Shown here in pieces: positions 1 to 8,024 of a DNA stretch of 64,000 nucleotides (positions within the stretch are counted from its first letter, which is position 1; each line of letters begins with the position of its first letter). Origin of the DNA: Oculatella sp. LEGE 06141 (lineage in GTDB: Bacteria > Cyanobacteriota > Cyanobacteriia > Elainellales > Elainellaceae). A program made the translations under genes and the position numbers. The stretch covers positions 62,001 to 126,000 of the forward strand of contig NZ_JADEWO010000012.1 in the NCBI RefSeq assembly GCF_015207605.1, written 5' to 3'. Below the pieces are notes generated by a model. That model ran no database searches. It was not told the origin of the DNA and saw only the letters and a list, made by a program, of their open reading frames with translations.

Positions 1-2
1 GG

Positions 3-668
3 CCATTGAGCGTCATTCTGTCGCCAAACTGGTTAGCCGAACTCAAGCAGATTCGCCAGCTCAGCCACACAACTGGCCAGATTGCGATTCGCGCCTTAGA
101 GGTTGCCCCGTTACCACAGGACGAGATCCAGCAGGTTCACCGACAACTGCCGACAGACGTAACCGCTTTCTTTGAAATTCCGTTTGGTGTCGATTTAGTA
201 CCCTACCTGAAAATTTTGCAGCCGCCTGGTACTGCGGCAAAACTGCGGACAGGCGGACTCACCAATGATGCCTTTCCTGACAGTACTCAGCTTGCTCAGC
301 GGCTGCTATCCCTGGCCGAAGCTCAGATTCCTTTGAAGGCTACGGCGGGATTACATCACCCTTTGCGAGGTCAGTACCGCTTAACGTCTCAAGCTGACAG
401 TGCCTCCGTTACCATGCATGGCTTTTTGAATGTGCTGCTAGTGGCAGCCTTAGCTTATCAAGGCAGTATTAGCGGCAATGAAGCAGTGGCAATCCTGGAG
501 GAGCGATCGCGCCACTCGTTCCAGTTCACCGATATGACCATCAATTGGCGGGAGCACTCCCTTACCTTGTCTGAGATTAAACGCTTCCGGCAGCAGTTCT
601 TCCACTCGTTTGGTTCCTGTTCTATTCAGGAGCCGATCGCCGATCTTGATCATCTGGAACTCCTATGA
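3..668 (+). CDS. Hypothetical protein, 5' end outside window
   Basis: An open frame runs in from the window edge and ends at 668, overlapping the start of the fumarylacetoacetase gene by 4 bases, which suggests translational coupling. About 220 residues are visible. I recognise no catalytic motif. The middle contains a hydrophobic helix-like stretch (FLNVLLVAALAY) but no clear signal peptide. The first possible start in the window is a TTG at 6, but the frame is open to the edge, so the true start is probably upstream. A role linked to tyrosine catabolism is only an inference from the overlap with fahA. Confidence 0.6.
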   Translation, partial: PLSVILSPNWLAELKQIRQLSHTTGQIAIRALEVAPLPQDEIQQVHRQLPTDVTAFFEIPFGVDLVPYLKILQPPGTAAKLRTGGLTNDAFPDSTQLAQRLLSLAEAQIPLKATAGLHHPLRGQYRLTSQADSASVTMHGFLNVLLVAALAYQGSISGNEAVAILEERSRHSFQFTDMTINWREHSLTLSEIKRFRQQFFHSFGSCSIQEPIADLDHLELL

Positions 669-1975
669 TTTGTGCCATTGATGCTACTCATGATCCGAAC
701 CTGCTCAGTTGGGTCGAGTCGGCAAACACAGCCGACACTGAGTTCCCCATTCAAAATTTACCGTTTGGGGTATTTCAGCGATTAGGCAGCAATGATGCAC
801 CGCGAATTGGGGTGGCGATCGGTGATCAAATTTTGGATTTGGCTGCATGTCGCACCATTGGAGCATTGGCAGCGCTGCCTGAGCCTCTACAAGTAGCCTG
901 TGCAGCGCCAACTTTAAATGCTTTGATGGCGATGGGAAAAGCAGCCTCATTACCGTTACGCCATCATCTGAGCCAATTGCTACGGATGGGTCAGGAACCA
1001 GTAGCCGCCAGCCAAATGCTCGTTCCCAGGGCAGACGTGCAGATGCGGTTGCCCGCCACAATTGGGGACTACACGGATTTCTATGCCTCGATTTTTCACG
1101 CTACGAATGTCGGCAGGCTGTTTCGTCCCGACAATCCGCTCTTACCAAACTACCAATATGTGCCGATCGCTTATCACGGGCGAGCTTCGTCTATCGTGCC
1201 CAGCGGTACTCCGATTCAGCGTCCCTCTGGTCAACAGAAACGGCCTGAAGATACAGCTCCCAGCTTTGGCCCTTCACAGATGTTGGACTATGAGCTGGAA
1301 GTGGGGTGCTTTGTCGGGATGGGCAATGCCTTAGGAGAACCGATCGCCCTACCTCAAGCCGAAGGCCATCTGTTTGGTCTTTGTCTTGTGAATGACTGGT
1401 CAGCGCGAGATATTCAAGCCTGGGAGTATCAACCCCTTGGCCCCTTTTTAGCCAAGAGCTTTGCTACCACGATTTCTCCCTGGGTGGTGACAATGGAGGC
1501 GCTAGCGCCATTTCGCTGCGCTGCCTTTACCAAATCTTCTGAGGCTCCAGAAACGTTACCCTACCTCACGGCCTCGGTCAATCAGGCGCGAGGTGGCATT
1601 GCCCTGACGTTAGAGGTGTTCCTGACGTCTGCTCAGATGCGTCAAGCAGGAATCGCCCCTTTGCGTTTGAGCCGTAGTCCGTTTCAACAGATGTATTGGA
1701 CCGTGGCGCAAATGCTCACCCACCACACCAGCAACGGCTGTAATCTTCGTCCTGGAGATTTGTTAGCCAGCGGCACTGTTTCAGGCGCTAACGCTGGTAC
1801 TCAGGGGTGCTTATTAGAAATCACCCAGCGCGGCAAGCAACCCCTCACGCTACCCACTGGCGAAGTGCGATCGTTTCTTCAAGCTGGGGATGAAGTAACA
1901 CTTCGGGGGTATTGTGACCGACAGGGGTATCCCAAAATCGGATTTGGTGAGTGCCGGGGGCAGGTGATCAGCTAG
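665..1975 (+). CDS. fahA: Fumarylacetoacetase
   Basis: 436 residues, close to the usual FAH length of about 420-440. The enzyme hydrolyses 4-fumarylacetoacetate to fumarate and acetoacetate, the last step of tyrosine/homogentisate breakdown in the cytosol. An N-terminal SH3-like region (about 30-120) precedes the FAH fold. Family motifs are visible: AYHGRASS near residue 167, DYELEVGCFVG near 208, VNDWSARDIQAWEY near 242 and GPFLAKSF just after; these carry the metal-binding acidic residues and the catalytic His/Glu region. The ATG at 665 overlaps the end of the upstream gene, so the two are probably one operon. In cyanobacteria homogentisate also feeds tocopherol synthesis. Confidence 0.93.
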   Translation: MICAIDATHDPNLLSWVESANTADTEFPIQNLPFGVFQRLGSNDAPRIGVAIGDQILDLAACRTIGALAALPEPLQVACAAPTLNALMAMGKAASLPLRHHLSQLLRMGQEPVAASQMLVPRADVQMRLPATIGDYTDFYASIFHATNVGRLFRPDNPLLPNYQYVPIAYHGRASSIVPSGTPIQRPSGQQKRPEDTAPSFGPSQMLDYELEVGCFVGMGNALGEPIALPQAEGHLFGLCLVNDWSARDIQAWEYQPLGPFLAKSFATTISPWVVTMEALAPFRCAAFTKSSEAPETLPYLTASVNQARGGIALTLEVFLTSAQMRQAGIAPLRLSRSPFQQMYWTVAQMLTHHTSNGCNLRPGDLLASGTVSGANAGTQGCLLEITQRGKQPLTLPTGEVRSFLQAGDEVTLRGYCDRQGYPKIGFGECRGQVIS

Positions 1976-2302
1976 CTTCCCCTCAGCACTGGCTTAGTTC
2001 AGGAAGCCATCTTGAATGTACGCTACAACTTCAAGGTACCGTTCAGCCCACTGCCAACGTTGCAGGTTCTTTGAAAACACAGGGTCAAGGGCTTCTCTGT
2101 AGATCAAGGAACGCCGATATCACGAACAGCGAATCTCTAAACTTCATTGTTGAGAAAGTCTGCGATCGCTCCACAACGAGTGTGGACAAGCTAGAGCTGT
2201 TACAATTAGTACAAGATTACTGTTCGCCAACACATTGGATGATTCAAACATTTCAACCTTACTGATTCACTAAGGCTGTGAGGGAGTTTCAACGGTCTAG
2301 CT
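1976..2302. other. Intergenic region, fahA-topA
   Basis: This 327-base spacer holds no convincing gene. A short rightward open frame (1951-2265) overlaps the end of fahA and has no family features. One GCGATCGC site is present near 2163. The segment presumably contains the promoter of the topoisomerase gene, but I see no clear -35/-10 pair. Confidence 0.4.
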
Positions 2303-4540
2303 ATGCCCAACCTTCTTTTGATCGAGTCTCCTGGAAAAATTGCCAAGCTGAAGCAGATTCTCGGTGACGGGTGGATTGTCAAAGCGAGTATGGGGCACGT
2401 GCGAGAGTTGGCAGACGAAGGTGAGGATGCGCTTGGCTTTGAGTTGACAGGGACAACTGTGCAATGTCGCTATGTGCCTCGGGACGCTAAAGCAAAGAAG
2501 GTACTGGCGGATTTGAGGCAAGCCGTTAAGCAGTCCGACCGGGTTCTGATCGGGTGCGATGAGGATCGGGAGGGCGAAGTTATAAGCTGGCATTTAGCAC
2601 AGGAATTGCGGCTCAAAAATCCTCAACGAGTGGTGTATCACGAAATTACCCCTCAGGCCGTGAGACAGGCGATCGCCCACCCGCGTCCACTGGATGCGAA
2701 CTTGATTGCGGCAGGGCGGGCAAGGGACTGTCTCGATAAGCTAGTGGGCTACAAGGGCAGCAAGTATGTCGTCTGGAAACTCAACATCGGCGCAAAGTCG
2801 ATGGGGCGAGTTCAGAGCGCAACGCTGCATCTGCTGTGTCAGCGGGAGCGAGAAATTCAAGTCTTTCAGCCACACGATTTCTGGTCGGTCTGGGTGGACT
2901 ATGCCGAAGGATTTCGCGCTTTTTATCGGGTGAAACTCAATGCCACTGCTCAGGCAGGTGTGGAAACCGCAGATGACACGGGGGAATCAACGGCTGTTCC
3001 TGAAGCGGATCAAGTTTTGTCGCAAGCTGAAGCCGATCGATTGGTGGCAATTGCCCAAGCTCACCCCCATCAAGTTGTTTCAATTGAGGGCAAGATTGTT
3101 CATCAGTCTCCGCCACCGCCCTTTACAACCTCTACTCTGCAACAGGCAGCAGGAGCCAAGTTACGGTTTAGCCCCGATAAAACGATGCAGGTTGCTCAAT
3201 CCCTCTACGAAAAGGGATTGATTACCTATATGCGAACAGACAGCGTCAGCTTGAGTCCTGAGTTTTGTCAGGCGGTGCGTCAATGGCTAGAAGCCCACGA
3301 TCCAGCCAATATTCCCAAACGCGCGACCCAGCACCGCAGCCGCAAGGGCGCACAGGAAGCCCATGAAGCAATTCGCCCGACCGACATTCATCGTCCTTCC
3401 GCGCAACTGAGAACTGAGCTATCGGCGGATGAGTTTGACCTGTATGTCCTGATCTGGAAGCGATCGGTTGCTTCTGTGTGCAATTCTGCCCGACTGAGGA
3501 AAACCCGAGTCATCACTCAATCAGGCTCGCTTTACTGGGAAGCCAGAGGGCAGATTGTAGAGTTCCCTGGCTACACGCGCTACTGGCAGAACCTTCAGGC
3601 AGATGCCCAACTGCCGCTTCTCACGTCTGGTCAAGCGCTGACGCTGGAGCGATCGCAAGCAGACAAGAAGCAAACCCAGCCACCGCCTCGCTATTCAGAA
3701 CCGAAGTTAGTACAACTGATGGAGCGCAAGGGCATTGGACGACCCTCCACCTATGCGCCCACGATTAAAACCTTGAAGCAGCGCGGCTATGTGCATCTGC
3801 ATCAGGGAAAGTTGCAGCCGACCGAATTGGGTCTATCGCTGGATGCTGCTCTGGAAAAACTGCTGGCCAAACTGGTTGACCCTGTGTTTACGGCTGAAAT
3901 GGAACAGGCACTCGATCGCATTGCTCAAGGAGAAATTGGCTGGGAAGAATGGCTGCTGAACTGGAACCAGGACTACTTTATGCCTGCGCTTGATCAGGCG
4001 CAAACGTTGATGATGCAGCACATGGCGGATACACCCAGCCAGCCTGTCGCATTAACCGATATTCCCTGTCCTCAGTGTCAACATGAGATGGCAAGAATTC
4101 CCAGCCGTAAGGTGACGAAGGGATTTTTCCTGAAATGTCAGCAGTGCAATGACTCAGTGTTGTTTTGGAGCGATCGCACCCAACAGTGGGAACAACCCCG
4201 GAGTAAGACGGTGCCTGGTCAGGCAGAACCTTCCGGGAAACTGACCTCCTATCCCTGCCCGGTTTGTCGTCAGCCGCTAGAAGAACATACCTACCAGAAA
4301 GATGGACAGCAAAAGGTGATGCTACGTTGTTCCGAACGCACGAAGCGACAGGAGGGCAAGCACAAGGATGCCGTGTATTTCTATACAACCGATGGACGTT
4401 TCTGGAGTCCTAAATTTGGTGACCTGAATACAACTTCTCAAAGGTCAGCAGCGGATCTCCAGCCAGAACCACAGAAAGGGAAAAGACGAAAGGGCGCTTC
4501 AACGGGCAGGAAGAGAAAAGTTAACTCCAAACCCTTGTAA
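2303..4540 (+). CDS. topA: Type IA DNA topoisomerase (topoisomerase I)
   Basis: 745 residues. Relaxes negatively supercoiled DNA through a 5'-phosphotyrosyl intermediate. The N-terminal Toprim domain shows ESPGK (residues 8-12) and the acidic DEDREGE motif (86-92) that binds magnesium. The catalytic tyrosine is in TYMRTDS (Tyr309). The later GRPSTYAPTI motif (about 482-491) is also typical. Two C-terminal Cys4-type zinc fingers follow: CPQCQ...CQQC near 590-617 and CPVCR near 652; the second set is less regular. The tail is very basic, which fits DNA binding. Shorter than the large multi-finger cyanobacterial TopA, so this could be a second paralogue of the host. Confidence 0.9.
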   Translation: MPNLLLIESPGKIAKLKQILGDGWIVKASMGHVRELADEGEDALGFELTGTTVQCRYVPRDAKAKKVLADLRQAVKQSDRVLIGCDEDREGEVISWHLAQELRLKNPQRVVYHEITPQAVRQAIAHPRPLDANLIAAGRARDCLDKLVGYKGSKYVVWKLNIGAKSMGRVQSATLHLLCQREREIQVFQPHDFWSVWVDYAEGFRAFYRVKLNATAQAGVETADDTGESTAVPEADQVLSQAEADRLVAIAQAHPHQVVSIEGKIVHQSPPPPFTTSTLQQAAGAKLRFSPDKTMQVAQSLYEKGLITYMRTDSVSLSPEFCQAVRQWLEAHDPANIPKRATQHRSRKGAQEAHEAIRPTDIHRPSAQLRTELSADEFDLYVLIWKRSVASVCNSARLRKTRVITQSGSLYWEARGQIVEFPGYTRYWQNLQADAQLPLLTSGQALTLERSQADKKQTQPPPRYSEPKLVQLMERKGIGRPSTYAPTIKTLKQRGYVHLHQGKLQPTELGLSLDAALEKLLAKLVDPVFTAEMEQALDRIAQGEIGWEEWLLNWNQDYFMPALDQAQTLMMQHMADTPSQPVALTDIPCPQCQHEMARIPSRKVTKGFFLKCQQCNDSVLFWSDRTQQWEQPRSKTVPGQAEPSGKLTSYPCPVCRQPLEEHTYQKDGQQKVMLRCSERTKRQEGKHKDAVYFYTTDGRFWSPKFGDLNTTSQRSAADLQPEPQKGKRRKGASTGRKRKVNSKPL

Positions 4541-4716
4541 CCAACCTTCCGCACTTTCAATCCCCAGCCCAACAAAGTAAACCGCCATAAAACATTGAAA
4601 GACCCAGCCTAAGATGGGCTGTTAAGTGGCTTGCCCCAGTTGATTGAGCCGCATTTGGTTGCAGTGTTGCAGCACTTAACGCAGTTGCCGTTGTTCGAGG
4701 TTGTAGACAAATATGA

Positions 4717-4768
4717 AAAGATGCCAGGAGGCGGACTTGAACCGCCGACACGAGGATTTTCAGTCCTC
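4717..4768. repeat. Left attachment site: 3' half of tRNA-Phe
   Basis: These 52 bases are identical to 21774-21825 and contain the 3' part of tRNA-Phe on the minus strand, from the 5' strand of the anticodon stem to the discriminator base, plus a few downstream bases. The 5' half of the tRNA is missing here, so this copy is a displaced fragment and not a gene. The flank from 4541 to 4716 holds only the end of the topA region; 4769-4912 is AT-rich and holds a small inverted repeat (GCAAAC...GTTTGC, about 4818-4839). Confidence 0.93.
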
Positions 4769-4912
4769 CACACTAAAAACTGTAATTCTTGCCCCATAAG
4801 GCTTATGAGACTCGATCTGCAAACCTTGCTTAAAGTTTGCCTAAATTCCCTCATAGGTTAAATTAACTATCTATAGAGAAAAATAGGAAAGTTTGAATAT
4901 TTTTGAGGGATG

Positions 4913-5137
4913 CTACTCCGGTTTCCCAGCCTGGTTCCGTTGCTGCATTGCCTTCTGATTTCTGGCAGTTGAGCGGAAGTGGGTGGCTAGCTGTTCTAGT
5001 ACGATCGCCACTGCGATCAGTTCCTCCAACGAGCAGTTAGGAAAATTCGGCAGTATGTCATTTTTGACGAACCGCTCAATCCGCTGTAAGTAGTCTGTCA
5101 GTTGTTCTGGTTCAACGAACCCGTCAACGTTCGACAT
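4913..5137 (-). CDS. Small hypothetical protein, last gene of the element's left arm
   Basis: 74 residues, acidic N-terminus, probably all-helical, with a central hydrophobic helix (LEELIAVAIVLEQLATHF) that looks amphipathic more than membrane-spanning. Its start overlaps the end of the preceding gene by 14 bases, so it is probably translated from the same message. It lies closest to the left attachment site. No family recognised. Confidence 0.6.
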   Translation of the reverse strand: MSNVDGFVEPEQLTDYLQRIERFVKNDILPNFPNCSLEELIAVAIVLEQLATHFRSTARNQKAMQQRNQAGKPE

Positions 5138-5462
5138 CCTCTTGACTCCTTATCTGGAAAGACGTGGTCTTATTCAGAAAGCGCTGTGTGTCGTTAAGAT
5201 CCTTTCTCAGGTCTTTTAGTTCGTTTCCTAATCGTCCTGTCCTATGTTCAATCAATTCCTTAATGGCATTGATGATATATTCGTGTTTCTCGTCTGCCCC
5301 CTTCAATTTTTCCAGGCTCAAATTAACGGCAGATTCTAACTTTAACAAATCGCTAGTGGCTTGATTTTTCAAGCGCTCCACGCTTCTGGCTGCTATCCAG
5401 ATGACGCTTAAAATCCCGATGATTGTAGACAGGAAAGACAGTAGTTCTGCTGTAATCATCAT
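5124..5462 (-). CDS. Small membrane-anchored coiled-coil protein
   Basis: 112 residues. One N-terminal transmembrane segment (about residues 5-25, LLSFLSTIIGILSVIWIAA) is followed by a long charged helix with heptad-like spacing to the end. This plan, one membrane anchor and a coiled coil, resembles holin-associated or haemolysin XhlA-like phage proteins, but the match is only architectural. The start codon overlaps the stop of the tail-fibre-like gene (ATGA arrangement), showing coupling to it. A lysis or anchoring role is inference. Confidence 0.65.
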   Translation of the reverse strand: MMITAELLSFLSTIIGILSVIWIAARSVERLKNQATSDLLKLESAVNLSLEKLKGADEKHEYIINAIKELIEHRTGRLGNELKDLRKDLNDTQRFLNKTTSFQIRSQEDVER

Positions 5463-6370
5463 GGCTTTACTAACCGATATGAGAGCAGGAAAACCAAGTT
5501 TGCAATCGCTCCAGGCACGCCAACTTTGCTCACAGCGTAGCGATATTGAGCAATGTTCAACGCCGTTGGATCGTGGTAGATATTCAACGGAACTGACACA
5601 TTAGTCCCTACCTCTGCGGATGTTGTCGCGTCGATTGTAGTTCCCAAACTGGCAACATCTGTAAAGCTCACATTTCCTTTGTTGAAGGATTCAAGCTTAA
5701 AGACGATGTGATCCGCCAATCGGGCAGGAGCCGATACTCTGGCAGAAATCAACACCGAGACTAACAGCAGATTGAAGTTAGGCGGCGGCGCAAATGCGGC
5801 GGTAAATGATGCAGCGGTAGACAGTGTTGCCAATGTGGGCAACACAAAAATTTGCTCACTCAGCCAATATGAGCCACTCCACACCCACCAGGAGAAATTT
5901 GATAGGTCGAACCAGCGATCGCCCTCCCCCAGGGGTGAGTCATCAGGCCGTGCCAAGGGCTTGCTGGCTTGCCTGAATTCCCAGCTTTGATTGATCAACG
6001 CGCGCGCCGTTTCAGCATCAGGCCGCGTGAGTAGCGTTAATCCAAAACCATCGCCATCTAAAGCGGCGATCGCGGTTAAATTCTCGCTGACAGGTTGCAA
6101 CGCTTCCAGCGCTTCAGCCGAAACATATTGGGGATGTGCTTCTGGGTCAAGAGCGTGAGCCGCGACTGTCGCGGCTACTAATCCGTTCCTTGCGATCGAA
6201 TCAGGGATTCTCGCGTCCTCAAACTGCCCTGTCTTTATTTTTGAGGCATCCAGCGGCGGGATAGAACTGGCTGAGAGATCCGGGCCAACTTCTAATTGTG
6301 TGGGGGCCTCCTCTGTAACAACCGAGATGACAATAGGTTCGACTGGAACTATCTCAAGCGGATTAGACAT
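5459..6370 (-). CDS. Tail-fibre-like protein
   Basis: 303 residues. The first half has the low-complexity style of phage tail fibres: DASKIKTGQFEDARIPDSIA near 42-61, an AHPQY motif near 98, then LTAIAALDGDGFGL and ETARALI, which match the alternating Leu-Thr-Ala / Asp-Gly pattern seen in many fibre shafts. A segment GDRWFDLSNFSWWVWSGSYW (about 148-167) resembles the Trp-rich tip modules of phage and cyanobacterial structural proteins. The C-terminal part is probably a beta-rich host-binding domain. It starts by overlapping the baseplate-like gene by 8 bases. Role as an adhesin on a particle is inferred from family style. Confidence 0.7.
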   Translation of the reverse strand: MSNPLEIVPVEPIVISVVTEEAPTQLEVGPDLSASSIPPLDASKIKTGQFEDARIPDSIARNGLVAATVAAHALDPEAHPQYVSAEALEALQPVSENLTAIAALDGDGFGLTLLTRPDAETARALINQSWEFRQASKPLARPDDSPLGEGDRWFDLSNFSWWVWSGSYWLSEQIFVLPTLATLSTAASFTAAFAPPPNFNLLLVSVLISARVSAPARLADHIVFKLESFNKGNVSFTDVASLGTTIDATTSAEVGTNVSVPLNIYHDPTALNIAQYRYAVSKVGVPGAIANLVFLLSYRLVKP

Positions 6371-6716
6371 CAGTTACCCCCGGACTGACTTCTACTTGCC
6401 CCTGAATGAGCCGAACTGGCTCCTTGCCTGTTAGCGTGATCTTCACGTCATAAACATGAAAAGTTTCGGGCATGGGAATCTTTTGAGTTACAGCCGCACC
6501 CAGACTCATCAAAAATTCAGTTTGGTTGGCTCCTTCCAGAAAGCCAACGGTGGTGAATTTAAACTCCCCCACCAAATCGCCCCCAATTCGTTTTTTGATC
6601 TGCCCTTTGAGCCGCGCCCCCACTACATTCCCTGGATAGCGCAATTTGACAGACCAGAACGAACCCTGCTCCACGAGGGATTCGTTTCTTAGATGAAAGG
6701 TTGCCGCTGGCATCAA
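6363..6716 (-). CDS. Baseplate-like protein (BppU N-domain style)
   Basis: 117 residues, predicted all-beta. The order of motifs matches small phage baseplate/upper-tail proteins: a WSVKLRYPG strand, a GARLKGQIKKRIGG strand where such proteins say GYTARMQIR, a threshold of hydrophobic strands, HVYDVKITLTGKEPVRLIQG and a final GQVEVSPGVT. The last motif is the common ending (G-x-V-x-VSPEVT) of these proteins, which normally lie just before the tail-fibre gene, as here. Recognised by eye only, without alignment scores. It is the best evidence that the operon builds a tail-like or particle structure. Confidence 0.6.
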   Translation of the reverse strand: MMPAATFHLRNESLVEQGSFWSVKLRYPGNVVGARLKGQIKKRIGGDLVGEFKFTTVGFLEGANQTEFLMSLGAAVTQKIPMPETFHVYDVKITLTGKEPVRLIQGQVEVSPGVTDV

Positions 6717-6734
6717 CTAAGCCTCAAAAATTAA

Positions 6735-7064
6735 TTAATAGAAAGCCTGGATTTCAACGGCCCATCCTGCGTTAGCAACTTCTGGAAGACGGCGGCGGAT
6801 CTGAATCGAGCGAGTGATGATGCTTTGCTTTCGGAATTCAGACGGAATCCGTAAGTCTAAGATGATGTGCCGCTCATTCGGATAAATGCGCCTGAAGCCC
6901 GTTTGAGCCTGGAACGTTGGGAAAAATTGAGCGATAGTGCAAGCGTTGATCGGGCGTTTTGACCATGACTGAATGATCCTAAATGTTTCTGTGTCAGTCA
7001 CGGCAAGATTAAACGTTTGCCATTCAATTGATGGCGTTATGGTTCCGAGAGTTGCCCAGGGCAT
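6735..7064 (-). CDS. Hypothetical protein of the element
   Basis: 109 residues, mixed strand/helix, basic C-terminal half (IQIRRRL) and aromatic-rich ends. No signal peptide or membrane segment. It is separated by 6 bases from the gene before it (7071-7325) and by 18 from the next, consistent with co-transcription. Size and position, between the unknown larger proteins and the baseplate-like gene, would suit a connector or tail-completion protein, but nothing in the sequence proves it. Confidence 0.6.
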   Translation of the reverse strand: MPWATLGTITPSIEWQTFNLAVTDTETFRIIQSWSKRPINACTIAQFFPTFQAQTGFRRIYPNERHIILDLRIPSEFRKQSIITRSIQIRRRLPEVANAGWAVEIQAFY

Positions 7065-7070
7065 AGTGGT

Positions 7071-7325
7071 TTAGAGAATGAGCGATCGCCCTATTTGACT
7101 TGAAGCCCAATGGACATTAGCTTCAACAGTCTGGACATATTCGACTACATCCATCTGATCCGCTAATAAATCAAGCAAGTCATCGGGCTGAAGATCTCCC
7201 ACCAGGCACGCGCCGATCGCGGCCTGACGCTGAAACAATAGTCTGCATTCAGCATCTTGATCGGCGGCGTTGAAATCAGGGTTCTCAGCTCCAAACGTAG
7301 TAAAGAGATCTTCAGCGCTAATCAT
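7071..7325 (-). CDS. Small acidic hypothetical protein
   Basis: 84 residues, strongly acidic and helical (repeated Asp/Glu, DLLDLLADQMDVVEYVQ). It overlaps the upstream gene by 4 bases (ATGA-type junction). No family recognised. Phage head-tail connector genes are often small, acidic and helical, so that is one possibility, but the motifs are too general to decide. Confidence 0.6.
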   Translation of the reverse strand: MISAEDLFTTFGAENPDFNAADQDAECRLLFQRQAAIGACLVGDLQPDDLLDLLADQMDVVEYVQTVEANVHWASSQIGRSLIL

Positions 7326-7861
7326 GCCCGTTGCTTCCTGATTTCAACTTGGCGACTCACGCGACGGATGCCCGTATAGGATGCGGGTCGCAGTTGCGAT
7401 CGCAAATCCATAAAAACTTCGTATTCATCATTCCCATCGCCAGAACCTCGACCATAAGGCGCGGTGTAGGTGGTTCCCGCGTATTTTTGGTACTCCAGTC
7501 CGGTTCGTTTAGATATTGGCGTTGTTACAGACCGGGTTGCTGACTCGAAGTAGATGAGGCGTGCGGGTTTGAATCCCCCGATTCTCTGTTTCTCAACAGA
7601 ACCGCCCAGCGTTGCGTCTGCATACGTTCCGATCGTCGGGTTTAGCTTTGTCCAGCTCTTTCCGCTGGCAGACACGATCACCAGATTGTTCGCAGGAATA
7701 TCGAATGAGAAGGGTACAACGCCAATCTCACGGGACGGGCCTCTAGCCCCACGGCTTCCAAAGTTGGGCGGCTCCGTAGCAGCTTCCCGGATGTATTCGA
7801 CGTATCGCTCCAGCGTTGCCGCTTCCCTGATCGCTTTTCGTAGTCGAGAGGTATAAGTCAT
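7322..7861 (-). CDS. Hypothetical protein of the element
   Basis: 179 residues. The N-terminal 35 residues form a charged helix with many arginines; the rest is Gly/Ser/Thr/Tyr-rich and likely beta. No signal peptide, no catalytic motif recognised. It is the first gene after a 163-base gap with two hairpins, so it may have its own transcript or a processed end, and it overlaps the following small gene. A structural role is guessed from context only. Confidence 0.6.
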   Translation of the reverse strand: MTYTSRLRKAIREAATLERYVEYIREAATEPPNFGSRGARGPSREIGVVPFSFDIPANNLVIVSASGKSWTKLNPTIGTYADATLGGSVEKQRIGGFKPARLIYFESATRSVTTPISKRTGLEYQKYAGTTYTAPYGRGSGDGNDEYEVFMDLRSQLRPASYTGIRRVSRQVEIRKQRA

Positions 7862-7875
7862 AGCTCTGAAAAGAA

Positions 7876-7928
7876 GGTTGCTCTGGTTATAGCAACCCGT
7901 GAAACCCTTGTGCTATAAGGGTTTTCAC
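7876..7928. terminator. Two adjacent hairpins between late genes
   Basis: GGTTGCT/AGCAACC (arms 7876-7882 and 7891-7897) is followed directly by a second inverted repeat, GTGAAACCCTT paired with AAGGGTTTTCAC (7899-7928, one bulge). They lie after the stop of the 8025-9602 gene in its direction. No strong T-run follows on the minus strand, so they may be a weak terminator or an mRNA-processing site. Confidence 0.5.
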
Positions 7929-8024
7929 GTATCTTTCTAGCTCTGCTTCCAACACCCGAACCCATAGGGTTCTGCACGATAACAATTCGAGCATATTGTC
8001 ATAACGATAAGATTTGTTACGACG

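Noticed and set aside
1951-2265. Rightward 104-codon frame after fahA
   Set aside because: Overlaps the end of fahA, has no ribosome site, no hydrophobic or family pattern, and looks like chance frame in an intergenic spacer.
4631-4861. Rightward frame across the left attachment site
   Set aside because: It reads through a displaced tRNA fragment; the product is an artefact of the att sequence.
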